Source: Rhizobium sp. 32-5/1
GTDB lineage: Bacteria > Pseudomonadota > Alphaproteobacteria > Rhizobiales > Rhizobiaceae
DNA length: 64,000 nt
Direction of reading: 5' to 3'
Assembly: GCF_029537235.1 (NCBI RefSeq)
Contig: NZ_CP120638.1
Location: 4,032,501 to 4,096,500, forward strand
The notes under the pieces were generated by a model. That model had not been told where the DNA came from. It saw only the letters and a list, made by a program, of their open reading frames with translations, and did not search any database. Below, piece after piece: positions 53,929 to 63,838 of the stretch; positions within the stretch are counted from its first letter, which is position 1, and each line of letters opens with the position of its first letter. A program made the translations under genes and the position numbers.

Positions 53929-56900
53929 ATGCACCTCCTCCTAGCCCAGAAAGGCACCATCACCGACGGCGAGGAGGCGATCGATCTTGGGCAGTCGCCG
54001 GGCGATATCCTGTTCCTGTCGGCGGCCGATACCGAGCTGTCCTCGATCGCTGCCGCACACCGGTCTCGACCGGGCAATACCAGCCTGCGAGTCGCGAGCC
54101 TGCTGATCCTCAAGCATCCGATGTCGGTCGATACCTATGTCGAGCGGACAGCGCGGCATGCGAAGCTGATCGTCGTGCGGCCGCTCGGCGGCGCCAGCTA
54201 TTTCCACTATGTGCTCGAAGCCCTGCACGCCGCCGCTATCAACCACGGCTTCCAGATCGCTGTGCTGCCGGGCTGTGACAAGCCGGATCCCGGTCTCGAA
54301 CCGTTTTCGACTGTTGGCACCGAGGATCGCGCAGCGATGTGGGCCTATTTCACCGAGGGCGGCGCCGACAACATGGCGCGGCTGCTCGACTATGGCGAGG
54401 CGCTGATCGACGGTTCCGAACTCCCCAGCCGGCATCGACCTTGCTCAAGGCCGGCATCTGGTGGCCGGGCGCCGGCGTGATCGGGGTGGAGCGGTGGAAG
54501 GCGATTGCCGGTTTTCGTACCGGTGGAGAAACACCCCCTCTGTCGGCCCGGCCGACATCTCCCCCACAAGGGGGAGATCAATCCGGGGCCAATTGTTGGG
54601 CGAAAACTCACTCCATCGATCTCCCCCTTGTGGGGGAGATGTCCGACAGGACAGAGGGGGTATTTCTCCCTACGCTCCGTCCCGTCCCATTATCGCCATC
54701 TCCTTCTACCGCGCTCTTGTCCAGAGCGGCGAGACCAAGCCTGTCGAGGCCCTGATCGAGGCCTTGGCCGCGGAGGGCATTGCTGCCTTGCCGGTCTTCG
54801 TCTCTAGCCTCAAGGATGCGGTCTCCGTCGGCACGCTGGAGGCAATCTTTGCCGAGGCGAGGCCCGATGTGGTGATGAACGCCACCGGTTTTGCCGTATC
54901 CGCGCCCGGCGCCGACCGCAAGCCGACGGTGCTTGAATTCACCGATGCACCGGTGCTGCAGGTGATCTTTTCCGGCTCATCCCGGAAGGCATGGGAAACA
55001 TCTGCGCAAGGGCTGATGGCGCGGGATCTGGCGATGAACGTCGCGCTGCCGGAGGTCGATGGCCGCATTCTGTCTCGCGCCGTGTCCTTCAAGGCGGCCG
55101 CGATCTACGACCCGCAGGTCGAGGCGAATATCGTCGGTCATGAGCCGCTTGCCGACCGGGTTCTGTTTACCGCGCGGCTTGCCGCCAACTGGGCGCGTCT
55201 GCGCCGGGCTTTGCCGGCGGAGCGGCGTGTCGTCATCATCCTGGCGAACTATCCGAACCGCGACGGGCGTCTCGGCAACGGCGTCGGCCTCGACACGCCG
55301 GCCGGCACGATCGAAGTGCTGCGGGCCATGCGGGATGCCGGTTATGCGGTCGATGACGTGCCCGACGATGGCGACGCGCTGATCACGCATCTGATGGCAG
55401 GACCGACCAATGATGCAGGCGGCGACCGCGAGGTTCGCGAGACGCTTTCCCTGAGTCAATATAAGGCGTTCTTTGCGTCTCTTCCGGTTCAGATTCAGGA
55501 TGAGGTGACGGCCCGCTGGGGTGCGCCGGAGACCGACCCATATTTCCGCGATGGTCGTTTTGCCCTGCCGCTGACGCGCTTCGGCGAGACGCTGGTCGGC
55601 ATCCAGCCTGCGCGCGGTTACAATATCGATCCCAAGGAAACCTACCACTCGCCCGATCTCGTGCCGCCGCACGGCTATCTCGCCTTCTACGCCTTCCTGC
55701 GTCGGGAATATGGCGCCCATGCCGTCATCCACATGGGCAAACACGGCAATCTTGAATGGCTGCCCGGTAAGGCGCTGGCGCTGTCGGAAACGTGCTATCC
55801 CGAAGCGATCTTCGGGCCGATGCCGCATCTCTATCCCTTCATCGTCAACGATCCGGGCGAGGGTACGCAGGCCAAGCGCCGCACGGCTGCCGTCATCATC
55901 GATCACCTGACGCCGCCTTTGACGCGGGCCGAATCCTACGGGCCGCTCAAGGATCTGGAGGCGCTGGTCGATGAATACTACGACGCGGCGGGTGGCGACC
56001 CGCGCCGCCTGCGGCTCCTGAGCAAACAGATCCTCGACCTCGTGCGCGATATCGGCCTCGATCAGGATGCCGGAATCGGTGTGTCCGATGGCGAAGACAA
56101 GGCGCTGGAAAAGCTAGATGCCTATCTCTGCGACCTGAAAGAACTGCAGATCCGCGACGGTCTGCATGTGTTCGGCGTGGCTCCGGAGGGGCGCCTGTTG
56201 ACGGACCTGACGGTCGCTCTGGCGCGCGTGCCGCGGGGCCAGGGCGAGGGCGGTGATTGCAGCCTGCAGCGGGCGATTGCGCGGGATGCGGGGCTGGGGT
56301 TTTCCAAGTCGATCTCTCCCCTTGTGGGGGAGATGTCCGACAGGACAGAGGGGGAAATCTTTCCGCCCTCTCCGTGCCGACCGTACCCCCTCTGTCGGCC
56401 CGGCCGACATCTCCCCCACAAGGGGGAGATCAATCCTGAGCGGCCTTTCGATCCCCTCGACTGCATCCTCTCCGATCCCTGGACCGGCCCAAAACCCGAA
56501 ATCCTCGCAAACCAGACCGACGCCCCATGGCGCACCGCCGGTGATACCGTCGAACGCATCGAACTCTTGGCGGCGCAATTTGTATCCGGCGAACGGCCGT
56601 GCCCGACCGATTGGATGGCGACACAAGCCGTTCTTGCTGAAATCGAAACCCGCCTGAAGCCCTCCATCGTCCAGTCCGGACCGGCGGAAATTGCAGCCTT
56701 TCTGACCGGCCTTGATGGCCGTTTCGTGCCGCCCGGACCCTCGGGCGCGCCGACCCGCGGACGGCCCGATGTCTTGCCGACGGGCCGCAATTTCTACTCG
56801 GTCGACAGCCGCGCCGTGCCGACGCCGGCGGCTTTCGAGCTCGGCAAAAAATCTGCCGAACTGCTCATTCGGCGCTACCTGCAGGATCATGGCGACTGGC

Positions 56901-57976
56901 CGACATCCTTCGGACTGACGGCCTGGGGCACCTCCAATATGCGCACCGGCGGCGACGATATCGCCCAGGCCATGGCGCTGATCGGCACCAAGCCGGTCTG
57001 GGATATGATGTCGCGTCGGGTCACCGGCTACGAGATCGTGCCGCTTGCCCTGCTCGGTCGGCCGCGGGTCGATGTCACCTTGCGGATTTCCGGGTTCTTC
57101 CGCGATGCCTTCCCGGACCAGATCGCGCTGTTCGACAACGCGATCCGCGCCGTCGGCGCACTCGACGATGACGATGCCGACAACATGATCGCGGCGCGCA
57201 TGCGTTCGGAGACCGCACGTCTCGTCGCTGAGGGTATCGACGGGAAGGAGGCCGCCCGCCGCGCCTCCTACCGCATCTTCGGGGCAAAGCCCGGTGCCTA
57301 TGGTGCGGGCCTTCAGGCGCTGATCGACGAGAAGGGCTGGGAAGACAAGCAGGATCTTGCGGAAGCTTACCTCACCTGGGGCGGTTATGCCTATGGCGCC
57401 GGTGAGGATGGCAAGGCGGAGCGCGGGCTTCTCGAGGAGCGGTTGAAATCGGTCGAGGCCGTGGTCCAGAATCAGGACAACCGCGAACACGACCTGCTCG
57501 ACAGCGACGACTACTACCAGTTCGAAGGCGGCATGAGCCTTGCCATTGAGACGCTGGCCGGCAGCCGGCCGTCGATCTATCACAATGATCATTCCCGCCC
57601 GGAAAAGCCGGTCATACGCTCGCTGGAAGAAGAGATCGGACGCGTCGTGCGCGGCCGGGTCGTCAATCCGAAATGGATCGCCGGCGTCATGCGGCACGGC
57701 TACAAGGGCGCCTTCGAGATCGCCGCAACTGTCGACTACATGTTCGCGTTCGCGGCGACCACCGGGGCGGTGCGTGATCATCATTTCGAAGCCGTCTATC
57801 AGGCCTTCGTGCTCGACGACAACGTCCGCGGCTTCATGGAAGACAAGAACCCCGCCGCCTTCCGCGACCTGGCCGACAAGCTGCTGGAAGCCATTGACAG
57901 GGGACTCTGGACGCCACGGTCCAACTCGGCGCGGTTTGCGCTGGCTGCGCATGCTGAGCAAAGGAGAGCCTCATGA
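53929..57976 (+). CDS. cobN: Cobaltochelatase subunit CobN with two inserted repeat-encoded segments; frameshifted
   Basis: This is the large subunit of the ATP-dependent cobaltochelatase that inserts Co(II) into hydrogenobyrinic acid a,c-diamide together with CobS and CobT. It starts at ATG 53929 (MHLLLAQKGTITDGEEAIDL) with GGAGG just upstream. Landmarks include LVGIQPARGYNIDPKETYHSP, AVIHMGKHGNLEWLPGKALAL, AWGTSNMRTGGDDIAQAMALIG and DNREHDLLDSDDYYQFEGG. Frame breaks at 54424 (C run) and 54688 need one base each. Palindromic repeats at 54534-54660 and 56311-56436 are translated, adding about 85 residues, so the repaired 1349 residues exceed the usual 1250-1275. The stop overlaps the GFA start. 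Confidence 0.93.
54534..54660. repeat. Palindromic repeat element inserted in cobN (copy 1)
   Basis: An outer inverted pair begins CCCCCTCTGTCGGCC at 54534 and ends GACAGGACAGAGGGGG at 54660. Each arm also contains an internal palindrome (ATCTCCCCCACAAGGGGGAGAT at 54557-54578 and its partner at 54618-54640). The 127-bp block is read through as protein (peptide including PLVGEMSDRTEG). Confidence 0.88.
56311..56436. repeat. Palindromic repeat element inserted in cobN (copy 2, inside-out order)
   Basis: The same two half-elements occur here in the opposite order: the arm ending GACAGGACAGAGGGGG (56311-56354) comes first, and the arm starting CCCCCTCTGTCGGCC (56386-56436) second. The 126-bp block equals 42 codons and keeps the reading frame, encoding SPLVGEMSDRTEG among other residues. 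Confidence 0.9.
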
Positions 57977-58362
57977 TCACCCTGTCCGGATCATGCCTGT
58001 GCAAGGCGGTGCGCTTTCAGATTTCCGGCCCGATTATGAAGACGGGACACTGCCACTGCGAAAGCTGCCGACGCGCGACCTCCTCACCGGTCACGACCTT
58101 TCTTTCCTCAGCAATCAAACACGTCGCGTTTACCGGCGCGCCTCGCCGAATCTTCGCATCTTCACCGGGTGTGTCGCGGGGATTTTGCGGGGCCTGCGGC
58201 TCGCCGCTGAGCTTTGAGACCGAGGCGCGCCCAGGCGAAATCGATCTCTACGTCGCTTCGCTTGAAGGGGCCGCTGGTGTCCCCATCGAGCAACACTGGT
58301 ACTGGAACGAGCGCGTCGATTGGCTGACTTGCCAGGACGACCTGCCAAAACATGATGATTGA
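57973..58362 (+). CDS. GFA/CENP-V family zinc-binding protein
   Basis: This 129-residue protein has a Zn-binding mss4-like fold: CLCKAVRF, GHCHCESCRR and GFCGACGSPLSF provide the typical cysteine pairs. The family was named for glutathione-dependent formaldehyde activation, but most members have no shown activity. Its ATG overlaps the cobN stop (ATGA at 57973), and cobO follows 7 bp later, so it is firmly in the cob operon. A role in cobalamin synthesis is not established. It may detoxify or chaperone a metal. Confidence 0.88.
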   Translation: MITLSGSCLCKAVRFQISGPIMKTGHCHCESCRRATSSPVTTFLSSAIKHVAFTGAPRRIFASSPGVSRGFCGACGSPLSFETEARPGEIDLYVASLEGAAGVPIEQHWYWNERVDWLTCQDDLPKHDD

Positions 58363-58369
58363 GGAAGCT

Positions 58370-59008
58370 ATGACCGAGATTGAGACCGACACCGAAATGA
58401 GCGAAGCCGATCTTGCCCGCCACGCCATGAAGATGGCGAAGAAGAAGACCGCGCGCGAAAAGATCATGGCGACAAAGACGGACCAGAAGGGCCTGATCAT
58501 CGTCAATACGGGCAAGGGCAAGGGCAAGTCGACGGCCGGCTTCGGCATGATCTTCCGCCACATCGCCCATGGCATGCCGTCTGCCGTCGTGCAGTTTATC
58601 AAGGGCGCCTGGGAGACCGGCGAGCGCAACCTGATCGAGAAACATTTCAGCGATCTCTGCCAGTTCTATACGCTGGGCGAAGGTTTTACCTGGGAAACAC
58701 AGGACCGCACCCGCGACATCGCCATGGCGCAGAAAGCCTGGGAAAAGGCCAAAGAACTGATCCGCGACGAGCGCAATTCCATGGTGCTTCTCGACGAGAT
58801 CAACATCGCGCTGCGCTACGACTACATCGACATCGCTGAAGTCGTTCGCTTTCTCGTTGAGGAAAAGCCGCACATGACCCATGTCGTGCTGACGGGCCGC
58901 AATGCCAAGGAAGAACTGATCGAGATCGCCGATCTCGTGACCGAGATGGAACTGCTCAAGCATCCCTTCCGCTCGGGCATCAAGGCGCAAGTCGGAGTTG
59001 AGTATTGA
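58370..59008 (+). CDS. cobO: Cob(I)yrinic acid a,c-diamide adenosyltransferase
   Basis: This 212-residue enzyme attaches the 5'-deoxyadenosyl ligand to the cobalt of corrinoids using ATP. P-loop: NTGKGKGKSTAGFGM. Further motifs are GAWETGERNLIEKHF, GEGFTWETQDRTRD and VLLDEINIALRY, all typical CobO/BtuR. The ATG at 58370 (MTEIETDTEMSEADL) is chosen; the N-terminal basic helix KKKTAREKIMATKT precedes the domain. It is the last gene of the cobP operon, convergent with a TSUP gene on the minus strand. Confidence 0.95.
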   Translation: MTEIETDTEMSEADLARHAMKMAKKKTAREKIMATKTDQKGLIIVNTGKGKGKSTAGFGMIFRHIAHGMPSAVVQFIKGAWETGERNLIEKHFSDLCQFYTLGEGFTWETQDRTRDIAMAQKAWEKAKELIRDERNSMVLLDEINIALRYDYIDIAEVVRFLVEEKPHMTHVVLTGRNAKEELIEIADLVTEMELLKHPFRSGIKAQVGVEY

Positions 59009-59020
59009 CTAAATGACGTT

Positions 59021-59806
59021 CTATAGGCCCATCGATACCCTGATCGGATGGGCCGGATCAGCAAGCAGCTTGATGGCAAGCGCGATGCAGGTGACGACCA
59101 GCAGCGGTTTGATGATCCTGGCGCCGTTCTTCATGGCGAAACGCGAGCCGATCTGTGCGCCGATGAACTGGCCGGCGCCCATGACCAGGCCTGTTTTCCA
59201 CAGCACGACGCCGTAGAAGGCGAACACCACGAAGCTGCCGATATTGGAGCCGAAGTTCAGGAACTTGGTGTGGGCCGTCGCCTTCAGGACGCCGAAGCCG
59301 GCCAACGTCACGAAGCCGAGCATGAAGAAGGACCCGGTGCCGGGTCCGAACACCCCGTCATAGAAACCGATCAGCGGAACGAAGGTCAGGCCGAACAGGA
59401 AGGGCGTCATCCGGCGTGTCTGGTCTACGTCGCTGATATTGGGCTTGAAGCCGAAATAGAGCGCGATGGCGATCAGCAGGAACGGCATGACGATCTTCAG
59501 CACGTCGCCGGGAACGATCGTCGCCAGCGCCGCGCCGACGGCACCGCCGAGGATTGCCGATGCCACCATCGGCAATTGCTCGATGAGGTTGACATGGCCG
59601 CTGCGCGCATAGGCGATGCTCGCCGAACCCGAGCCGAACAGCGATTGCAATTTGTTGGTGCCCAGCGTCTCCAAGGGTGGAATGCCGGCGATCAGCATGG
59701 CGGGTATCGTGATCATGCCGCCGCCGCCGGCGATCGAATCAATAAAGCCGGCAAGCAGGGCGGCGATGAAAAGGAAGGCGAGAAGGTGGACTGCGATATC
59801 GTGCAC
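59021..59806 (-). CDS. TSUP (TauE/SafE/YfcA) family sulfite/anion exporter-like membrane protein
   Basis: This is a 261-residue polytopic membrane protein of the TSUP family. Motifs: FIDSIAGGGGMITIPAMLIAGIPPLETLGTNKLQSLFGSGSA and PLIGFYDGVFGPGTGSFFMLGF. I favour the GTG at 59806 (VHDIAVHLLAFLFIAALLAG) because the open frame upstream to 59956 is hydrophilic and non-conserved. TSUP proteins move sulfur oxyanions or small organic anions. The gene is on the opposite strand inside the cob region, so it is probably not part of cobalamin synthesis, though it may be a regular rhizobial neighbour. Confidence 0.87.
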   Translation of the reverse strand: MHDIAVHLLAFLFIAALLAGFIDSIAGGGGMITIPAMLIAGIPPLETLGTNKLQSLFGSGSASIAYARSGHVNLIEQLPMVASAILGGAVGAALATIVPGDVLKIVMPFLLIAIALYFGFKPNISDVDQTRRMTPFLFGLTFVPLIGFYDGVFGPGTGSFFMLGFVTLAGFGVLKATAHTKFLNFGSNIGSFVVFAFYGVVLWKTGLVMGAGQFIGAQIGSRFAMKNGARIIKPLLVVTCIALAIKLLADPAHPIRVSMGL

Positions 59807-60135
59807 GGGGAGGGACTCGGGGATAAGGAGGGGATTGAGGCGGGCGTTCCCCTTTTGGCAGAGTGTATCGTAAAGTGCAAAGACGCGTTTTGCGTCATCC
59901 GGATGGCGTATCCGGCATGGGCAATGGCGCAAACCGGTTTGACCCGGCATGACCACTTCGGTAAGCTTACACGGCGTGCGACGGTGCCTTTATAAAAAGG
60001 CTGAAAGAGCGTCCGGTGCGGCCGACCCAGTCAGGGGCTTCATCCGGTGCTGTCCAGACCGCTTCGAGCAGGAGGCTGCTTGAGGGCCCCGGCGTTTCGT
60101 TCAGGATATCCGACGAGGGGGCGCGGGTTATTTCC

Positions 60136-60570
60136 ATGCAGGTGACATCCATAAGGCCGAACGCGGCGCGATTTGTTCTCGGCCTTGGCTGCGAACGTGG
60201 CACGCCGGCTGCGGAAGTGATCGCGCTTGCTGAAAATGCGCTGGCCTCTATCGGTGCCAGCGGCGAGGATATCGCCTGCATCGCATCCCTCGACAACCGT
60301 GCCGATGAGCCGGCAATCCAGGCCGCGGCCCTTCATTTTAACGTTTCCTCTCGTTTTTTTGCAGCGCCGATTCTCGAGGCCGAGACGCCGCGTCTACGCC
60401 ATCCGTCTGACCGCGTGTTCGCGCTTACCGGTTGCCATGGTGTGGCGGAAGCATCGGCATTGGCTGGCGCTGGCGCTTGTGCGGATTTGGTCGTGCCGAA
60501 GATCAAATCGGCCCATGCGACGGCAGCGCTCGCCCGGACCGGGGTCGCTTCGCAGGATGCTGTGTCATGA
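60136..60570 (+). CDS. cobE: Cobalamin biosynthesis protein CobE
   Basis: This is a 144-residue protein starting MQVTSIRPNAARFVLGLGCERGTPAAEV. CobE corresponds to the C-terminal domain of CbiG, and the exact aerobic role is not firmly settled. The family start GLGCERGTPAAEV and the motifs ASLDNRADEPAIQAAA and VFALTGCHGVAEASAL are visible. The open frame extends upstream to 60016, but the conserved part begins at this ATG. It is the first gene of cobE-cobA-cobB-cobC-cobD. The 330-bp gap before it shows no riboswitch blocks. Confidence 0.9.
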   Translation: MQVTSIRPNAARFVLGLGCERGTPAAEVIALAENALASIGASGEDIACIASLDNRADEPAIQAAALHFNVSSRFFAAPILEAETPRLRHPSDRVFALTGCHGVAEASALAGAGACADLVVPKIKSAHATAALARTGVASQDAVS

Positions 60571-60706
60571 ATGCTGCAATTCTTCATTGGGTGATTTTGG
60601 ATTCTTTCCAGCTGGATAGGGCTCTTTCCTCACGGGTTGAATCCGGATGTTCATGTGGTGATTCAACCGGCGCCCGCCGCGATCGCTCTGGCCATGGTTT
60701 GCGATG

Positions 60707-61543
60707 ATGGACGCCCTTTTTCCGGCCTTCCTGTCCTTGAAAAGGGCTCCGTCTGGCTCGTTGGCGCCGGGCCGGGTGATCCGGGCCTTCTGACCCTGCA
60801 TGCCGTGAATGCGCTCCGCCAGGCCGATGTCATCGTCCATGATGCGCTGGTCAATGCCGATTGCCTGAAAATGGCCAAGCCCGGCGCCGTGCTGGAATTT
60901 GCCGGCAAACGCGGCGGAAAACCGTCGCCCAAGCAGCGGGATATTTCGCTGCGCCTGGTGGAACTGGCCCGTGCCGGCCACCGCGTGTTGCGGCTGAAGG
61001 GCGGTGATCCCTTTGTCTTCGGTCGCGGCGGCGAGGAGGCTCTGACGCTGGTCGAAAACCGCATTCCGTTCCGGATCGTGCCCGGCATAACGGCTGGTAT
61101 CGGCGGCCTTGCCTATGCCGGGATCCCGGTGACCCACCGCGAGGTGACGCATGCGGTGACGTTCCTCACCGGCCATGATCTCGGCCGGCGTCGTGCCTGA
61201 TCGTATCCACTGGGATGCCATCGCCAAGGGCTCGCCTGTCATCGTCATGTATATGGCGATGAAGCATATCGGCCAGATCACCCGTAACCTGATCGCGGCC
61301 GGCCGTTCGCGCGACGAGCCGGTAGCTTTCGTCTGCAATGCGTCGACGACCGAGCAGTCGGTGCTGGAAACGACACTGGAACGGGCGGAAGCCGATGTCG
61401 TCGCTTCCGGCCTCGAGCCGCCGGCAATCGTCGTCGTCGGCGAGGTCGTGCGGCTGCGCAGCGCGCTCGACTGGCTGGGCGCGCTCGACGGGCGTATTCT
61501 GCAGGCCGATCCGTTTTCGCACGGCCTCAAGGATCCGGCATGA
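60707..61543 (+). CDS. cobA: Uroporphyrinogen-III C-methyltransferase, frameshifted
   Basis: This SAM-dependent enzyme makes precorrin-2 from uroporphyrinogen III, about 279 residues. Key motifs: VWLVGAGPGDPGLLTL, VLRLKGGDPFVFGRGGEEA and IPVTHREVTHAVTFLTGHD. The frame breaks at GATCTC (61177-61182); GATTC restores GHDSAGVVPDRIHWDAI and the rest to 61543. The start is uncertain. ATG 60707 gives MDALFSGLPVLEKGSVW, the usual family N-terminus, if the T5 run at 60717-60721 has one more T. Without that, 60694 or TTG 60637 are possible. The stop overlaps the cobB start (ATGA). Confidence 0.92.
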
Positions 61544-62836
61544 GTGGTCTCCTGATCGCCGCGCCGTCTTCCGGCTCCGGCAAGACGACGATCACGCTTG
61601 GCCTTCTCAGGGCCTTGCGCAATCGCGGCGTGGCTGTTGCCCCCGGCAAGGCTGGCCCAGACTATATCGATCCTGCCTTCCATACGGCCGCGAGCGGGCA
61701 ACCCTGCCTTAACTACGATCCCTGGGCGATGCGCGCCGATCTCCTGCGCTTCAATGCCGCTGAGGCGGCAAGGGATCGCCGGCCCTTCATCGTCGAGGCG
61801 ATGATGGGCCTGCATGATGCCTCCGTCGATGGTACCGGATCGCCCGCCGATCTGGCGGCGACCCTTGAGCTGGCTGTCGTCCTCGTGGTCGATTGCGGAC
61901 GCATGGCGCAATCCGTGGCGGCGCTGGTGCGCGGTTACGCGGACCACCGTCGCGATATCCGGATCGCCGGCGTCATCCTCAACAAGGTCGGCAGCGACCG
62001 GCACGAGGCCATGCTGCGCGGTGCACTCGACAGAGTGCATATGCCCGTCCTTGGCGTTGTCCGCCAGGAAAGCGGCATGAAGCTGCCGGAGCGCCATCTC
62101 GGTCTGGTTCAGGCAGGCGAGCACGGCGGGCTCGACGACTTCATCGAACATGCCGCTACGCGGGTGGTTGATGGCTGCGATCTGGATTCTATTCTTGCGC
62201 TTGCCGGCGAGGGTCAACGCGATGCTCCGACCGTGACCGGTCTAAAACCGCTGGGGCAGCACATTTCCATCGCCCGGGATATCGCGTTTGCCTTTTGCTA
62301 CGAGCATCTGCTGCTCGACTGGCGACGCCGGGGCGTGCAGATTTCCTTCTTTCGCCGCTGGCCGATGAGGCGCCGGATCCGCAGGCCGATGCCATCTATC
62401 TTCCGGGTGGCTATCCGGAATTGCACGCCGAGCAGCTCTCGAATGCACAGTTGTTTCGCGAGGGCATGGTGTGTGCGGAGGCCCGCGGCGTTCGCATTTT
62501 TGGGGAGTGTGGCGGCTATATGACTCTGGGTGAGGGGCTCGTGGCGGCCGATGGCAAACGTTACGGAATGCTTGGTCTTTTGCCGCTGGTCACCAGCTTT
62601 GCCGAGCGCAAGCGGCATCTCGGCTATCGCCGCGCAACGCCGCGCAATGACAGCTTTTTCAATGGCCCTCTGATGGCGCACGAGTTTCACTACGCAACGA
62701 TCGTTTCCGAGGGGATGCCGATCCTCTGTTCGATACGACGGATGCGGCAGGTGAGATTGTCGGTCCCGTCGGTCTCCAGCGTGGCGCCGTTGCGGGCTCT
62801 TTCATGCACCTGATCGACAAGGCTGCCGACGCATGA
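61540..62836 (+). CDS. cobB: Hydrogenobyrinic acid a,c-diamide synthase (cobyrinate a,c-diamide synthase), frameshifted
   Basis: This enzyme amidates carboxyls a and c of hydrogenobyrinic acid with glutamine and ATP, about 432 residues after repair. The N-terminal P-loop is APSSGSGKTTITLGLL; GKAGPDYIDPAFH and VEAMMGLHD are family motifs. The glutaminase part starts in another frame after a T3 run near 62347-62352 (one T needed) with ISFFSPLADEAPD, then LPGGYPELHAEQL and the nucleophile in FGECGGYM. A second break at GAGGGGATG near 62715 needs one G; the true ending DKAADA stops at 62836, overlapping cobC by ATGA. Confidence 0.92.
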
Positions 62837-63836
62837 GTCGTCCCATCGTCCATGGCGGCGGCATCACGCAGGCCGCTGCTCAATTCGGAGGCCGACCTGA
62901 AGACTGGCTCGACCTGTCCACCGGTATCAACCCGCGCTCTGCACCCCTGCCGGCCATACCCGAACACGCCTGGCATCGTCTTCCGGATCAACACCTGATC
63001 GACGCGGCGCGAAAGCCGCGGCGCTCTACTACGGAAGCGGCCACAATCTGCCCCTGCCGGTACCCGGCACACAATCCGTTATCCAGCTGCTGCCACGCCT
63101 TGCAGTTCCCGGACGACGGGTGGCGATTTTCGGCCCGACCTACGGCGAATATGCCCGCGCCTTTACGGAAGCCGGCTTCGGTATCGATCAGATCACGTCC
63201 CGAGAGGAGATTTCGGCGAGCCACGGCCTTGTCGTCCTGGTCAACCCGAACAATCCGACGGGGCGAACCTTTCCGATTGAGGAGGTCGAATCCATCCGCA
63301 AGGCCATTGTCGGCCAAGGCGGCATTCTGCTTGTGGACGAAGCTTTCGCAGACCATGAGCCTAAGTCGGGCATCGCCCGTAAACAGGCTGACATGGAGAG
63401 CCTGATTGTCTTCCGCTCGTTCGGCAAATTCTTCGGTCTCGCCGGACTGCGCCTCGGCTTCGTCATCGCTTCCCAGGATGTCACTGAGCAATTCCAGCAG
63501 TGGCTCGGCCCCTGGGCGGTGTCCGGTCCTGCACTGGTTATTGCCAACGCACTGATGACTGACGGACCCGCCGCTGCTATCCGCACCTCGATCCTTGAGC
63601 GGAAATTGGCGCTCGATGCCGTCTTGCAGCGGGCAGGGCTGTCTATGGCCGGCGGTACGGCGCTGTTCAGCCTCGTCGAGCATGATAGGGCTTCCGACCT
63701 TCACGTCCATCTCTGCCGCGCGCATATTCTGACGCGGCGTTTCGACTATGCGCCGAAGTGGTTGCGAATCGGGCTTGCGCCCGATGCGGCAGGGGATAAA
63801 CGTCTGGCGGAAGCTTTGCGACTATCGGACCTTTGA
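62833..63836 (+). CDS. cobC: Threonine-phosphate decarboxylase/aminotransferase-like CobC, frameshifted
   Basis: This is a PLP-dependent protein of the class I aminotransferase fold, about 334 residues after repair. CobC is involved in making or attaching the aminopropanol arm, like CobD of Salmonella. The N-terminus MSRPIVHGGGITQAAAQFGGRPEDWLDLSTGINP breaks near 63010-63018; adding one G in CGAAAGCC gives KAAALYYGSGHNLPLPVPGTQ. NPNNPTGR, VDEAFADHEP and the PLP lysine region SFGKFFGLAGLRLGF follow. The stop is 2 bp from cobD. Confidence 0.92.
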
Positions 63837-63838
63837 TC

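Noticed and set aside
56114-57961. 615-codon minus-strand open frame inside cobN
   Set aside because: Antisense shadow of the conserved CobN C-terminal half in GC-rich DNA.
59967-60137. 56-codon minus-strand frame between the TSUP gene and cobE
   Set aside because: Possible but codon bias is no better than on the opposite strand and no family is recognised; not supported enough to annotate.
60565-62217. 550-codon minus-strand open frame
   Set aside because: Antisense to cobA and cobB, which carry diagnostic motifs.
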